From contig JAEILZ010000005.1 of the NCBI GenBank assembly GCA_018873225.1, forward strand, positions 2,542,001 through 2,606,000: a stretch of 64,000 bases of DNA. Direction: 5' to 3'. Position numbers and translations under genes: made by a program. This document shows, one piece after another, positions 11,183 through 24,543 of the stretch (within the stretch, counting starts at the first letter, position 1; each line of letters begins with the position of its first letter). Origin of the DNA: [Phialemoniopsis] sp. UDSM-2020 (lineage: Eukaryota > Ascomycota > Sordariomycetes > Thyridiales > Thyridiaceae). The notes beneath the pieces were generated by a model. That model was not told the DNA's origin. It saw nothing but the letters and a program-made list of their open reading frames with translations, and did not search any database.

Positions 11183-14100
11183 GCTTATATATTCTCTGTT
11201 TCCGAAAAAATAGCAGCAGGCATGATTGAAGTAAACCTTTTTAGGATCTAGAAACGGTCGCGGGCCGGCCGTTTAAATAATATCTGCCTGGGCTTTTCGA
11301 GGTGGTGACGACGATCTGCAAGGCAGATGCACAGCCTCCACCAGCTGCATACGTGTGAGCTATTGGGGGTGCGCATCACAGCTTGCCCGGGCGTCACGAT
11401 CCATGAATTGACCTGTGAGGATTGTGCGTCGGTATGAGCCACCACGGTTTCTCTACACGCTGCATACGGATGTGTTGTCATGCATCGTCTCAGCGCAACA
11501 CATTGTGTTAGTGGTTGTGATAGTGAAGCTCTGCAGAACTACTCAAGCAACATTGTTGCTGTTTTCCGTAATGCTTTGCTCCACGACGAATTTGCCTACA
11601 GCGATATGACCTTGTTTGCTTCTAATTCGATTCATTCTTTGCGTCCTTGATGATTCAACATATCCGTACAATTTACACATCATTCATGGCACCTCTCGTG
11701 CTACCTACTTAAGTAGTTATGTTCATGACCCCGCATGGAGATACCTCACAAAGAGATCCATTTTCCATTTATCCCATCATGAAAACATTCACGGATTGGA
11801 TTTGCATTTGATTGTACGGCATGTTTTTCTATGTTGCACATGAGGACGATTGAGAGGAGAATCAAGCTATGGAGTTTTGCCTTGCTGAATTGATATCGAT
11901 ATCATCGCACCAAGTGACATCAAACCCTGCGTCATCGGCAGCAGGCTGTCAAACCATCACCTTGTTTTACTATGCGGTACTTGACTGCTTGTATAAGAGT
12001 TAGCAGTATAAAATAGGCAAAGGTCTTGAAAGTTTAGCTTCACTATTGGTGTCATTCAACATTTCTAGACGTAAAGCAACTTGGAGTTGTCTAGGCTTAA
12101 ATGCATCGTATATTTTAGATATTTAATCTCAAGATTTTGGTTTCTCTCCAAATTATGTTCCAAAATACATTGGTCTGAAATGGCAGCACATATATCGCCG
12201 AAACCCCTATCACATATCCAAGTATTCACATGCTCGAGGACATTCACCGTCTGGGCAAACGAGGGTATAGGCGTGAGCTCTTTGCTAGTTGTGTGAAACA
12301 TAGCAAACACACGAAAGCCTTTGTTAACCTCCAGTGCATGACCCAAAAGTGCCAGGTCTCATAAAGCTGCCATTTCTCGACTCATGCTACTTCTCCTTGG
12401 ACATCACTTTACTAAGATGTGAGAGTAATCCGAGGCGCATGGCTGCTTGTGCGGCAGAGTGCTTTGCCGCATCGTCAACCTTTACGGAGTAGTGTTCTGT
12501 GTTAGTCATAATAGATGCATTTCGGATCCATATTCTGATTCAAATATTTTGATAACAAGGCCATCTAGCCTCAACATGTTGAGCTCGTCTCGAGGCGTAA
12601 GACAAGCAGTTGATATCAATATTCTTGTGTCCACACGATTAGAGATAGGTCTCAACTTTGCCAAGGATCGTGTGAATTGACACTAAATCTACTAAACTGA
12701 CATCACAGTAACGCGGACCACCGCGTTTCATCAGAGATGCAGCACTATTCACAAATAAACACGCCGGAAGGTTCCGTGACATGGACTGGTCTTTACCCAT
12801 CAAGTGTCGTACGATTGTTCCGAGTTACCGGCATCGCGATCGCCGGGGAGGACCCCGAGACTGCGGAGCTCCTCCCTCATGACACCCGAGCGAACTCCGG
12901 GCGAGCTTGGGGCACTTTTCCGTGACACCATGGTCAAGGTCCAAGTCCGACGGGTACCTTAGCCTCGCCGAGTCATTGGCGCCGAGCACAATGCCAAGAC
13001 CTGAATCCCATTGTTGGGGTGATGGGAAACGTGTGATGGGTTCGTTTCTCCATATATTGGGCTGTGGAGGTGGAGCGTTTAAATTTCGCCGGACTGTCTA
13101 GGCTCTTTGGGGGCCGGCCTTCTCTCCGATGGTGGAATACCCTGAGTAAATCTGGAGGTGAGGGTGTCCTCGCGCTTAGAGCACACAGCCTTGACATTGC
13201 GAAGGGCTCCGGTTGGTAATTGAGATCACGATCTACTCAACCACGCTGCTAATTACCCGCGGGAGCCGGCGGCAGGGTGCCAGCCTGGTGCGCAAGCAAA
13301 GTCTACCCTATCCTATCCTGACCTCACCTTAGTGTCTTGAACCGGCTGGGTAAGGTACGGTACCCCGTGACCGCACCTCGGCTCAGCAGCTTTATGGGTG
13401 ATGATTAATCCCTTACATCACACTCCCTCAACGTCGAAACAAGCATCTCCGCGAGCCGGGTAATGAAGTCACGGAGGCCCTGGGCGGCGTTGCCCGCCAA
13501 GCCGGCCCTCGAGCGGCGATCTGCGCTCCGACTACCAGTCCTAACACGGACACGGCCAACGGTAACTCAAGGTTCTTCTACAAAGTCCCATGAGAATAAC
13601 GGCTGCATCCGGGCTGGCCATCATGATCCCCTACCTAGCATGTGGTTTTCTAGTGCAGCGTGGCTTGACAAGATGCCCTCCCGTCTCGTTCCCTCCCGCA
13701 TGATGCTGGTCCTTGTCTTCGGCACTCGAACACGGCATCTGTTCGCACGACGTCAAAAAAGCGCGCCGCCCCATGCGAGATGACTCGGGAGCACAGACGG
13801 CGAGCATGGGCCATGGGGAAAAGAAAGGGTGGGTGAGCCGTGCGGCTCTCGTGCAGCCAAAGCCACGTGTTTTTTGCGAACGGCGTATGCCGTGAGACCT
13901 TCTTACCCAGCACTAGAGGCGGCCTACGTCGATGTGACGTGGCACTGACACGGGAAACAAGAGTCTGTCTCTGGGGGAGATGGCAGGGGGACAATGCACT
14001 GCATCACCACTTGGGAGCTGTATCAGCGACGAGAAGCTGTGCAACGAGAGATGAACAGCACAGGCTGCATGCGGAGCGGCCGATGAAAGGTCGCACCAGT

Positions 14101-17100
14101 GAGTTAGGGAGCAGCGCATGTCTCACCTCGAAACTCTCTCGAGATGCCTTGTGTTCTTCTCATGATAGCTTGCGTAGCGTAGTTAAGATGTTTGTTCGGA
14201 GTCTTGATCATGGCGCCGGGGTAGAGGGACAGCGGCCGATTCGGCACAGCAGCCCGTGCTGTTGGGGACGGCCGGTGATATTTTGCGCAGTGGCTAACTA
14301 GTGGGATGGTGGATGGTTGGGGAACACACCAAAGCATCGCGACGAGCGGGAGAAAAAACGTGGCAAGCGTGATGTATGCATCCAGACAAAGGTAGAAGAG
14401 GCGGGATAGAGGGCTGCAGGTATGCACGATAGGGTTTGAGCCAAGACCAACGGCCGATGACTTGCATAGATGCATCGCGTCACTTTTCCCTGCCGTTTGT
14501 TGCACAAGGGATGGGCGGGACTGGGTCATTTCCGCTCCCAAATCAAAGGGATCGTGAAGCTGGTGTCGAGGTAGTCAGCCTCATCGGAATTGGGGGACCG
14601 ATAGATGACCGGCAGCACGCACATGCATGAGGTAGAAGCACGCGGTCGGTTCTGCTTAACCACGGCCTTTAAACTCCCCGACAGGTCCTGCCTAGACAAG
14701 GCAAGTGAAGACGGCAATCAGAGCTGATCGGCACGCTAGGCCAAGCAGCTAGCTGGAAAGACTGGAACAAGTATGGTGTACCGGTTACCGAACCCAGGTC
14801 TGGGAGAACGGCGGTCAATGTACGGGTGACTTTGGGAGCCGTCTGCGGGTGTCAAGACACGCAATCTTGGCGCGGAGACCGATCGGGGTCTCGCTTTGTT
14901 AGTCCCGTGTGTTTCCCTATTTTACGTACGTACATACGGGAAGAGGTCCGGTCTGTCTGCAATTCGGACGACGCCAAGACCTGGCCGACTACCTTGGAGA
15001 TAGTCACAAGAGCGACATGTGATTACTCCGAACTGGCAACAATGCTGCCAAGAGCGAGAATTGTTCCAACCTTTCTCTTGAGTCTTAGCTACAGGGATCT
15101 CCGGCTTCATGGTTGCGGGATGGGAGGGGCCTAGGCTGTGTGCGGGATGCAACGGCCTTGTCGTACGATGCATGCTTGCAGGCCCCGCCGGGCAAAAGCC
15201 TTGGTAGGGATGAATTCGAGGAACAAGGAGGAGGAAGAGCAGGTAGAAATTGCCTAGGGCAAACTTGGCTAAAACCAGCCCTCCTCGTTCACAGGCTCCG
15301 CATTGATTCCTACGTACGGAGTCCGGCGTGTGCTGTACCGTGAACAGGATCGCATCATATCAAGGGTCGTCAGCTCCCAGTGGATGTTAATCAAATTGGC
15401 CCTTGCAATCTTCTAGAAAAATCTCAAACTGACTGGGGAATCCCATCCCTAGATGGGGGTCAGTAGGCATTGAGATCCCCCCCAGTGAATCATTACGGAG
15501 TAGACCCAGAATCGGGAAGAGGGATCAGTACCGTGGTTGAGAATCAAGCGTGGGGGAGTAAATGAAATCAAAGGGATGAGAGAGAGAAAACAACACTAGC
15601 AAGAGACTTGTTGAGGCCTGGCACCAGCCACTGGCCACTGACCTCAGCCTGTGCATGGGAATGCGGACATTGACCCTTGAACCGGCCAACAATGGATTGG
15701 GAGCTGCAGTGTACCGTCAAGGTGCCGAGCCAAGGCTTGTACAAGAAGCTAGCTCCAGTTGACATTTACGTAGAAGTCTTGTTTGTTGACATCATTATAC
15801 TTGAGTAGGTAGACAACAATGCGCCGAGGTGATGTTAGTGACTCGGAAGAAAACAATGTAGTTGTTTCCGGCAGACTTAGATAGGATATGATGAGCAGCA
15901 GGCAGTCTTCTTTGGGACACGCAGTAGCATTGAACGATAAGCTCGAGGCTGCGTTACAGTGTGACGTGCGATCTGCAAATGTAGGTTCCCTGTGTTTCAA
16001 GAAAGGCTTTATCACATGGGTCATTTCAACTGGGCATCCCTGTGATCTTCAGAGGCGAAAGCCGGCGTCAGAACAGCAACGTAAGAGTATTACTGATTAC
16101 GGAGTACGTATGTGAAGAGCTCCTTTGAATGTACAGTACTTTGGGTCGTAAGGACTGAAGAATAGATGCATCGGACCCTGGGATGGTGTCCAGGTGTTGG
16201 AATCGCGGAGATGGCGGTTGGTTGCTGGGCTGGAGATGGCAAGGGAAAAGTGGAAAGTTCCGGACTGTTGATACCATGCCACGCTCATGCCATGTGGCAT
16301 TGTTCAGGGTATCTCCTCCCTTGCGTCGTTGTCCCGTCCTTCCCACCTCATCCCCCAATATTGGTAGCGGTAAATGAGCAGGAGGGTGGCTCTCCGCCCG
16401 GCTAGCCGCAGTGTGAAACAGAACGGGGTACGGCTCCCATCATGACTTTAGAATAGAAAATTCTATCGCGCGCTTGCGGGTGTTCCTTTGGCAGCCCTTG
16501 CGAGTGCGGAATGCCGTGACTAGGGTGTAGTAGGCTGGAGCCATCATGGCCCATAGGGATTAGATCAATCAATAGTACATCTGTGGAGCTGCGAGATGAG
16601 AAAGCCTGGACAGGACAGATGAGGGCGATGATCAGCGAAACAAGGCGCTCTAGACCATCAATGGTTAAGATTTCCTGCCAACCCATGCACATGATAGCTA
16701 GGTAGGCAATCGAATACCCCGAATGCGTGTCATTCGGTCATGACGATACCTGCGTTCTCTTGCTTTTTGGGTTGACGATAAACAGATTAAAGTAGGCACA
16801 TAGTTTTGATGTCATTCTTTTCGTAATAAGTTGAATATGAGCCAGAATCGACCATCCCCGCCTCTTCCACCCTTCCTCCCTCCTGCTGATTTCGTCCGGG
16901 CTACTCACTGCTACGATTATCGAATGCAAGTCGCCTCATGTCTTCAAGATAGCAGGTCCGTCTCTCCGTTTCCCCCCCTTGGCCGGCGTTCGCATGGTCT
17001 CGGGTCCGGCTGACACCTTCAGCTAAGCTCCAAGCCGGACCAAAAAAGTAATGTGGCTTTGATCCACCACGTGGCAAGCTCCACTTAGCCACGCTTCTTT

Positions 17101-20100
17101 CCCCCCGAAGAATTGAGATTGCAATTTATCCGCGACCTGGGCGATGACCATGGTGGGCGACTTTTGAGGTCCCTCTACTTCTCACACTTTTGTCCTTCGA
17201 CGCTAGGTACCGCCCACTCCACGCTACCTGCTGGGAGGTACAACCTCTGAAGCTCTCTCCCCTAAAACATCAATGATCCCCTCCTTGGCCCCCCCAGTCC
17301 AGTTGCGACCAGCATCACGAATGAACGAGGGTCACTTTTTTCAGCCAGACCCACAGCATCACGATCGGATATTTCCAGCGGAAATTGAACGTGCAAATGA
17401 GTGCCTCTCATCCTTGACCTCCGTATGTAGGGTTTTCTTTCCTTTTGCCAAATTAGGCACACGTCGCATGCGTACGGAGTACTCCATATCTACCTTGTAC
17501 TGACTGTACTTGCAGGGTCGAGAGTGTTGGGAGGAAGCTTTGCCAAGAGATCGGACTGGCTGCGTCACTCATCTACAGAGCGGAAGAAACCATAGGCAAG
17601 ACTGCTGGCCATACATAGAGTAGTTTCCTACCGTGAGTAACCACTTTGTAAGTAGCTGGGTGGCTAGTAGGGCTCCGATGTGCGTAGAAAACTCGGTGAC
17701 CGGGTTCTCCTCTTATCCTCTTTGGTTCACGTGCATAACGGCGACTGCTGCTCGATGGATCTTGGCGCATCTTTCTCTGTCCCTCTTGCACCACTGCTCT
17801 GCACTTGTTCTGGCGAGCCGAGGGCCAGTTCTCTCAGAGGCAGGTCAGGTCTTCGTCCTCACCCAATTGCTGCCGATCTTTTCCTAGTTGTGTGGAGGAA
17901 TCCCTGGCCCTAGCATCGGGCATCCAATTGACCAGGTGGAGCGCTTTCTGTTCCTGCTGTTTTGACTAGACCATAATTGACCACCGCATCCTCCGATTCG
18001 CCCTCCAAACTTGGGTATTCCGGTGCTGGATGACTTGCACTGCACTCACCATGTTTCGCACTGGTCCACCGCCATCTTTGGAACGCACCAGTGCAGAACT
18101 TTTTGCTAGGGTGCATGGGTGCGCAGGGAATAGTCTCTGGGACTGAAAGGGGTGAGGTACCACGTGGATAACATGCTGCACTTGCCTAGGCCGAACCATG
18201 GAAAAAGAAATATGACAGGTCGTCTAGAACGCCGACCAGACGCTTATGTGATCCTTGGGGCTGTTTCGGCCTTGAACTCCCAGCACACTCAGTGCCAGGA
18301 GGTGGGAATACGGAATGGAGTCGCCTTTGCAAGCCCGACCTAATCTTATAAGCAGTATGTTAACGCTCATACAGCAACACGGCAAATTGGTGGCAATTGG
18401 TCTGGTCACCACTGTACTTTTTACTTCATACATAAGAAGACGCAATGATCATGGGCTTCGCCAGGGTCATTTTTGAAGCGTCTGCCAAGAAGTAGAGATA
18501 GCAGCTAGTTTGTCATTTGCTTTCGTTCCTCAGCCCGCCGATCATTACTCCCAGACCGACCGCCCTTTCCAATTGCGTCCATGGATTCTGTTTGGCAGTG
18601 CAGATCTTGACTGCTGAGAACACTCAGAACGGGATGAACAATTCGCACAGATGAGCCGCTAGAAAAGCACAAGATGAGATGAACCCCTTTGAGACTACTG
18701 GACTTCTTCGACGCCCTCATTGGTTGTGATAGAGCAGGCGCCCTAAGGCGGCACCGTTCAGTATCGTGCATCTAGCTGGCTGCCTAAAGACAGCGATAAC
18801 GCTTCAATTAGGCGACATGGCTTGGGAATCGCCCAATAGCTGGATCGCTGAGAAGCGAAGGGGACTTTCTCTCAGGCGCTTGCGGTAGGGATTGGGCAAG
18901 GTAATGGACGCAGCTCAGGTTCGCCAAAGCTCAAAAGCCAAAAGGGATAGGCGAGGTGGAGGTAGCTCGCTTATCCAGGTAAGTGTAGGCACGTAGAACT
19001 AGCCCTGGAGAGGGGATGCGTAGGGAGGTCGGGTACGAAGAAAGATAGATGGGCTCTGGCGACGGGCTTCTGGGATGTTCTGACTCCGAGCGCTTGATTT
19101 GTCGAAAGAAAATGAATTGAATTGATGTGAACTCTTCTTTCTAAAAGCGATTCGACTTGGAAACGTTTCGATCTCCGAAGCTCATCCAGGCGCGGAAGGA
19201 AGGAACCTCACCCAGGAAACTCAGCCTGCCCAAACGTCAATTGGGCGTAAACTTGTCACAAAGAGTCCAGAGTGCCGCGAGCCCACCGACCATAGCCCGA
19301 TCCAAGCGTCTTCTCTCGCCATTCCATGGTTCTGGCCCGTCCGACTACTGCATGACGGTCTCCCTCGCAACTCGAGACCAGCCTCTGAATCCATCTGCTG
19401 CGTCGCAGAATTCACACCAGATCCGGCCTCTCTGCATTGAGCGGGCATAAGCATCCCCACCAGAGCCCCCGAGACCAAGCTCCACGGTGACGGTGACGGC
19501 GTACAGAGTCACCAACAAATCACGAAGCTGCCATCGACCAATTGACGGGAGCGACCTCTCGAGGTACTCGTCTGTTTTACCTTAGATCACGGTATGTGTA
19601 GACTTTCTCTCGACTCATGAACAAATCGACTATTCATGTTTTCCTCTGCACCCATACAGACTTTGGTCTACATGCTGCCCCGAGACGTGCAATTGAGCTC
19701 ATCTTTGCATCCAACTACTGTCAAGTGTCCGCGTGTGTGTGAGACCCAGGCCTAGTGGCATCAATCTCACGCCCGGCCAGTGTTTACCGTGCCGACACAT
19801 TATCTGCGCCTCGTTCCTTGTGTTTCTTTGTCGCTATTTCTCTCATCCCGGCAGGAATTGCATCGCGCGGGCAGTTCAGAACAATATCCGCCCAATCATG
19901 CAGAGAAGGCCGGAAGCACTTGCTTTTTCCCTCATGCTTTCTTCGTCCTGGTAGCCCCAGGCTCAATTAGTGTACGGATCTTGGGCTTGGAGCAAGCCGC
20001 GAGCGCACTGAGTGCACACCTATCGAGTCTTTTCGTGCGTACCCCCACGGCTTGCATGACCTGTGTACTGCTGGGCAGTGAACTCAGTTCGTCCAGGCAG

Positions 20101-20406
20101 GGCCGTCCACCGCCAAGTGAAGCGAACACGAAAAAACCAGAGCTGGCGCGGGTGATAGTGCTCGACGGGTGTGAGGGTGTGTGAGGGGTCAGAATCTGAC
20201 AGGGACCTCCGACGAGCAGCGCCTCGTGGTAGTGCTCTGAGCAGGGGTCGTTCTGCAGGAAAAAAACCGCTCTAAGGAGCGTGGCTGCAGGGGTTGCAGG
20301 CCAAGAAGGGTTTGGTCTCGCAGCCAGCATCCCTGAAAGCCACGCGCAGATCTTGGACGGCCATGCGGTGAAACTTTCTGCTTCCACACATTCCATGCTA
20401 GACCAG

Positions 20407-20442
20407 CCCATGCAGCCCATGCGCTCCATGCAGCCCATGCAG
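20407..20442. repeat. Tandem 9-bp repeat, four units
   Basis: Four consecutive 9-mers read CCCATGCAG, CCCATGCGC, TCCATGCAG and CCCATGCAG, followed by TCATGCAT. The array lies in the gene desert. In one minus-strand frame it produces a Cys/Met/Gly repeat, which inflates a spurious ORF. Confidence 0.8.
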
Positions 20443-21401
20443 TCATGCATTTCCCATCTCCCCGCTTTCTCCTGATTAGAGGAAATCTTCCTACCTCGCT
20501 CCCACATCAGAGCGGACAGTAGTGCAGTGCACCAAATTGTCTGTCTGCGTGGTGGTCCACGAAGTGTGCGTGCTTCACAGATAAAAGTCTGCAGCCCAGC
20601 CTCCAAATCTACACTACGGATATTTTCCCGCTGCTGCAGTCTCTGGACAGAGATGAACATTTCGTTGGTAACACCTGCAAGGCTACCCGGGTTGTGGCTC
20701 GTCTGTCCGGGGTAGCTTTTGTACGGTAGTTCATGATGCGCAGAATGGCAGCGTATCTATGTCATACCCGGCTGAAACCCGCGCTCTCCATCGAGTCTTC
20801 TTACCAGTCAAGCCAGTCTTTCTAGATTTCCTCCATATTGCTGAATCCTGGTAATTGGCCCCAGGGATAAGACGGTTCTTTGGTTTTTCTAGCGTTTTGC
20901 TATCCACGGCCCGTGACGATTCTCCGGCGTCACCGCTTGTTTCCGCTCTGGGCAAGGTGCTCCCTCGGAGAACCTCCACACCCACGAGGCAACCAGTGTG
21001 CCAGCAAGCTCGAATGTCTTCAAACAAATGAACAGGCAATATCAATGGAGTCCCGAGGTTTAGTCAAACATTTTCTTTTCACCCAATCGCCCAATATTGC
21101 AAGTGCGTGTCTATTGCATGACGAGTGGTATTGTGGTCCGAGTGAAAGCATCCAGTCGTTCATTAGGCAGTATTCTCCTCAGTGGGCAAGTCATCTGTCT
21201 CAGATAGTTGTTGCCGTGATGCAAATGGTCTCCAGCAGCACGAGCAGGTGTGCGTTGTGGGGTGACAAGGCAAGACTGGGTGGGACAAAAAAGCAAAATG
21301 CCTGACGATCCTTTGCCGTGTTTCAAGACTCCAGACCCTTGGAGAGTTGGAGAGCGAACGAGCGAGCGACAGTACCGTACTTCGTACGTACCGTATCTTC
21401 T

Positions 21402-21420
21402 TAGAGTGTATGACACTCTA
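21402..21420. repeat. Short inverted repeat, 8-bp arms
   Basis: TAGAGTGT and ACACTCTA flank a 3-nt ATG spacer. It follows a GTAC-rich stretch (GTACCGTACTTCGTACGTAC). This is a small feature that could be chance; no binding factor is known to me. Confidence 0.4.
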
Positions 21421-22208
21421 GGGCATTCATCATTGCCTTTACCGCCCTTTGTTCTTCTTCGTCGTGCTGCGGAAATCCCAAGGGTCTCTTGTCATCCCTC
21501 CCTCCTTGCCCCACCCCCTTCTTGGTCATTGAAAGGCTCGCGTGCTGGCGGGAGAGATGGATGGTGGGCTGGTGCAGCCTGATAAAAACCTTGTCAATGC
21601 TGTCGCCAGCGCGTGGCCCGACAAGGGCAGAGCAGAAAAAGCAAGACTTCTTTTTTTGTGTTTAACGGCGGATGACAAGTCCCCGCTTTTATCTCGTGGC
21701 TCCATCTCGGGAATTGGGCCTGAGTACCAGGGAACGCGGACAACCGATCAGGTTTCGGTGGCCATGTACCGGTACATTTGCATCTGCAACCCTTGCAAGC
21801 TGCGCTGGTCCCGCTCCTTAGCTCATCGCCGAGCAGCCACCCAAAAGACTACGGTTCCCTGCAATGGTGACACCCTGGCTCGTGGCCGCCGCCCTCCACC
21901 ACCCAGATTCACTTTGCTGCTACTGATGCTGCTGCCATCCACTCACTCATTCACTCACTTCACCTACGTACGGACAGCCAGAGAGTACCTAGTTATCCGT
22001 ACAATCGCAGCACCCTGGCTCCCGGCTAGCCATCGTACCTGACTCTCTCTCTGCTCGGCTCTCCTGACCTTGTCATTCTTGCGTTTCCCCTCTCACACAT
22101 TACCTACCTAGTTCTTAGTCGCAAGAGAGTGGAGGTTTTGAGTGGCCTTCACTTCTTTTTTATTCCATCCTGCCGCCTGCGAATCCCTACACTTACTCCA
22201 TTACATAC

Positions 22209-22280
22209 ATGCGCACATATACCTGCGTCGTCTCGCAGACGTCTTCTCACATCCCGCCTTTGTCTCACCTTTCCTTTTAA
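22209..22280 (+). other. Possible upstream ORF in flbA-like leader
   Basis: An ATG at 22209 opens a 23-codon ORF (starts MRTYTCVV) ending with TAA at 22278-22280, only 26 nt before the main ATG at 22307. It lies in the CT-rich tract expected to be 5' leader. If transcribed, it would limit re-initiation at the main start. Confidence 0.4.
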
Positions 22281-22306
22281 TCACTGACCCCCCTTCTCTG
22301 CGTTAG

Positions 22307-24543
22307 ATGGCCGCAGTCTCACAGTCTTCCCGTTCGACGTCTATACAAGCATCACTGCCGCCCAACGCAAATACTACATACTCCACACAGGAAACCGCCC
22401 ATAAGTCTCGACGATCCGTCTCCGTCGCAGAGCTTCCTCAGGACCACCTCCCAGCCAACTTTAGGGAACAGCACCACCACCATACCAGCCCCTCCACCAG
22501 CTCACTGAGCAAAGGCCAAAAATCCAGTGGTCTTTTTGCCTTTGCAGCGGCTGCCTTGGACAAGACTCAAAACGCCTTCACCGGCATCTCAGATCCCAGG
22601 ATCCGGCCTCGTCAGTCTCTCAGTCGCCTCTCCATTGGCCCAGACTCGGCACTGAGCCACCAGAGTTCCTTCTCCAACTTGTCCTCCAACTCGTCCACCC
22701 CAATTAGCCCGCAGTTCCCCTCGTCCCGGAATCCTCCTTCACAGCCATACTCTGATACGGATCCAAACCGACCTCCTCCGGTCTTGCTCCCGCGTCTAGA
22801 CAACAAGATGCATCAAACATCGTCGAGGTTGCTCCGTATGACGGATGATGATCGGCCTTTCACAAAGGTAAGTTTGTGTGAGGAGCGAACCCCTAAAATT
22901 CGCCATTTCTTTCCCGATAAGTCCTGCGGGGCAGTGCGACGACATCCCCGGTGCATTCACAAACTCGTGCGCTCCAGACCCAGCAGAAGCACATACTGAC
23001 AGAATTATAGGACTTCAAAGACCTCTTTTCAACATTGATTGTCAGCCTGCTGCCCTTGTCTGCACATCGCGTGCGATTGACAAAGGTCGAGCACACCTTC
23101 CTCTCCGAAGATGCTATCAACAACCTCGGCTCGTTGAAGTTCTCCCAGTCCAATCGCATGCCAGATCCGAAAGACCCGTCCCGAATTGTCACAACCACGA
23201 CGACGACGACCTTCTCCATGGCTAAGGACATGGCTCGTTCGATCTGCCAGCGGTTTTTGGAGGCTCGTTTCATCGAGTCTGCAGATGGCAAGTACCAACA
23301 GGTCTATACCATGAAGGGATCGGTTTGGCAAATCACACCCAAGGGAATCTGCATCCTCGATCGTTTCTGCTCCAGGAACGGTATTCAGCAAAAGCAAGTT
23401 GCGGAGCTCATCGGTCCTGCGATATGTCAGCTCGTTATTCTCGAGCGGGACAGCCAGACGGACAAGCTGGTTTCTGATCGGTCATCTATCGAGGTTATCT
23501 TCAGGCGGTTTATCGGTGTGAACGGTCTGAACGTCAAGTCAAGTGTGAGCTCGGCGGATTCGGAATCACTAAATGACTACCGCGACGGGTTGACTGGTGT
23601 TAAGATGGCCAGTGAACGCAAGGTTGCGGGCAAGACATACAAAGACACCTTCACAGGCAAGGCCACGACCGACTGGCTCATGGACTGCTGCACCACTGTA
23701 GACCGGAGAGAGACTGTGGAGATGGCTGCGCTTTTTGTCGAGTACGAGCTGATGGAGGCTGTTGCGCAAGACCGCACTTACATGGCGACGTACCCTGGAA
23801 GCACCCTCTTCCAGCCCACCAAGAACGCCGTTTATCAGATCTCTGCCAAGGGCAAAGAGCTGATCAACGGAACATCCTCACGGGGACGAACTTCGGAGAG
23901 CGAAGGTGTGCAAGCTTCCCGACCAGGCATTGCACGGGATTCCAACACTCAACGGCTGGACAAGATCCTGAATGATGCCGCCCTCCGCCTGCTGTTCCGT
24001 GAGAACCTCCGAGACACGCATTGCGAGGAGAACCTCTCGTTCTACCTCGAGGTGGACGACTTTGTCAGGAGCTGCCGTCAAGCCATTCGGGCGGCACAAA
24101 AGAATGCCAATTCAACCTCGATGGATGGTGTGAAGGAGATCATGGCTCAGGCGTATGGTATCTACAACGCCTTCCTGGCTCCCGGATCACCCTGCGAGCT
24201 GAATATCGACCATCAGCTTCGCAACAACCTGGCCACGCGGATGACCAAGGCTGTTGGTCAAGACGTGGCCATGATCGACACGCTGCACGAGGTGACTTCT
24301 CTCTTCGAAGATGCACAGAATGCCGTCTTCAAACTGATGGCGAGCGTAAGTGGCAACACCCCTTGTACTATACTGCGTCTATTTAAGTTTAGTTCTAACG
24401 CGTTCTCCTTACAGGATTCGGTGCCCAAATTCCTCAAGAGCCCCAAGTATGAGCAGACGCTCAAGAACTACGATTTCGACTCAATGTCGGGCAGCCATGG
24501 GCGCTTGCCCGAGCGCAGTCAGAGCAGGTCTAACCGCAAGTGA
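22307..24543 (+). CDS. flbA: FlbA/Rgs1-type regulator of G-protein signalling
   Basis: Exons 22307-22867, 23011-24345 and 24415-24543 give 674 aa. Fungal FlbA/Rgs1/Sst2 proteins speed GTP hydrolysis by a G-alpha subunit at the membrane and so switch growth toward asexual development. Residues 1-187 are a Ser/Pro-rich, low-complexity N-terminus. Two DEP-like regions follow: about 190-330 (AKDMARSICQRFLEARFIES, VWQITPKGICILDRFC) and about 380-475 (TYKDTFTGKATTDWLMDC). The RGS domain covers about 503-660, with LDKILNDAALRLLFRENL, HCEENLSFYLEVDDF (the conserved Glu-Asn pair) and DAQNAVFKLMAS joined across the last intron to DSVPKFLKSPKYEQTL. The order matches FlbA. A Thr tract at about residue 240 comes from an ACG repeat. 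The last intron (69 nt) has no in-frame stop. Confidence 0.93.

Larger units (their letters stand above)
11183..22306. other. 11.1-kb gene desert upstream of the flbA-like gene
   Basis: No spliced or unspliced coding region could be supported on either strand. ORFs reach 242 codons (19932-20660, minus) but have no motif and overlap simple repeats. Composition is uneven: about 11.4-12.7 kb is visibly AT-richer than the rest, while 13-22 kb is near the window average. Exact TACGGAGTA is found at 12483, 15494, 16098 and 17473. A CT-rich tract from about 22030 to 22300 marks the probable promoter and leader of the flbA-like gene. The rest may be a long regulatory region, non-coding RNA genes or decayed sequence; I cannot decide between them. 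Confidence 0.6.

Noticed and set aside
19932..20660. 242-codon minus-strand ORF in the left desert
   Set aside because: Its length is helped by the CCCATGCAG array; there is no domain, no signal peptide and no spliced continuation. It is probably a chance ORF.
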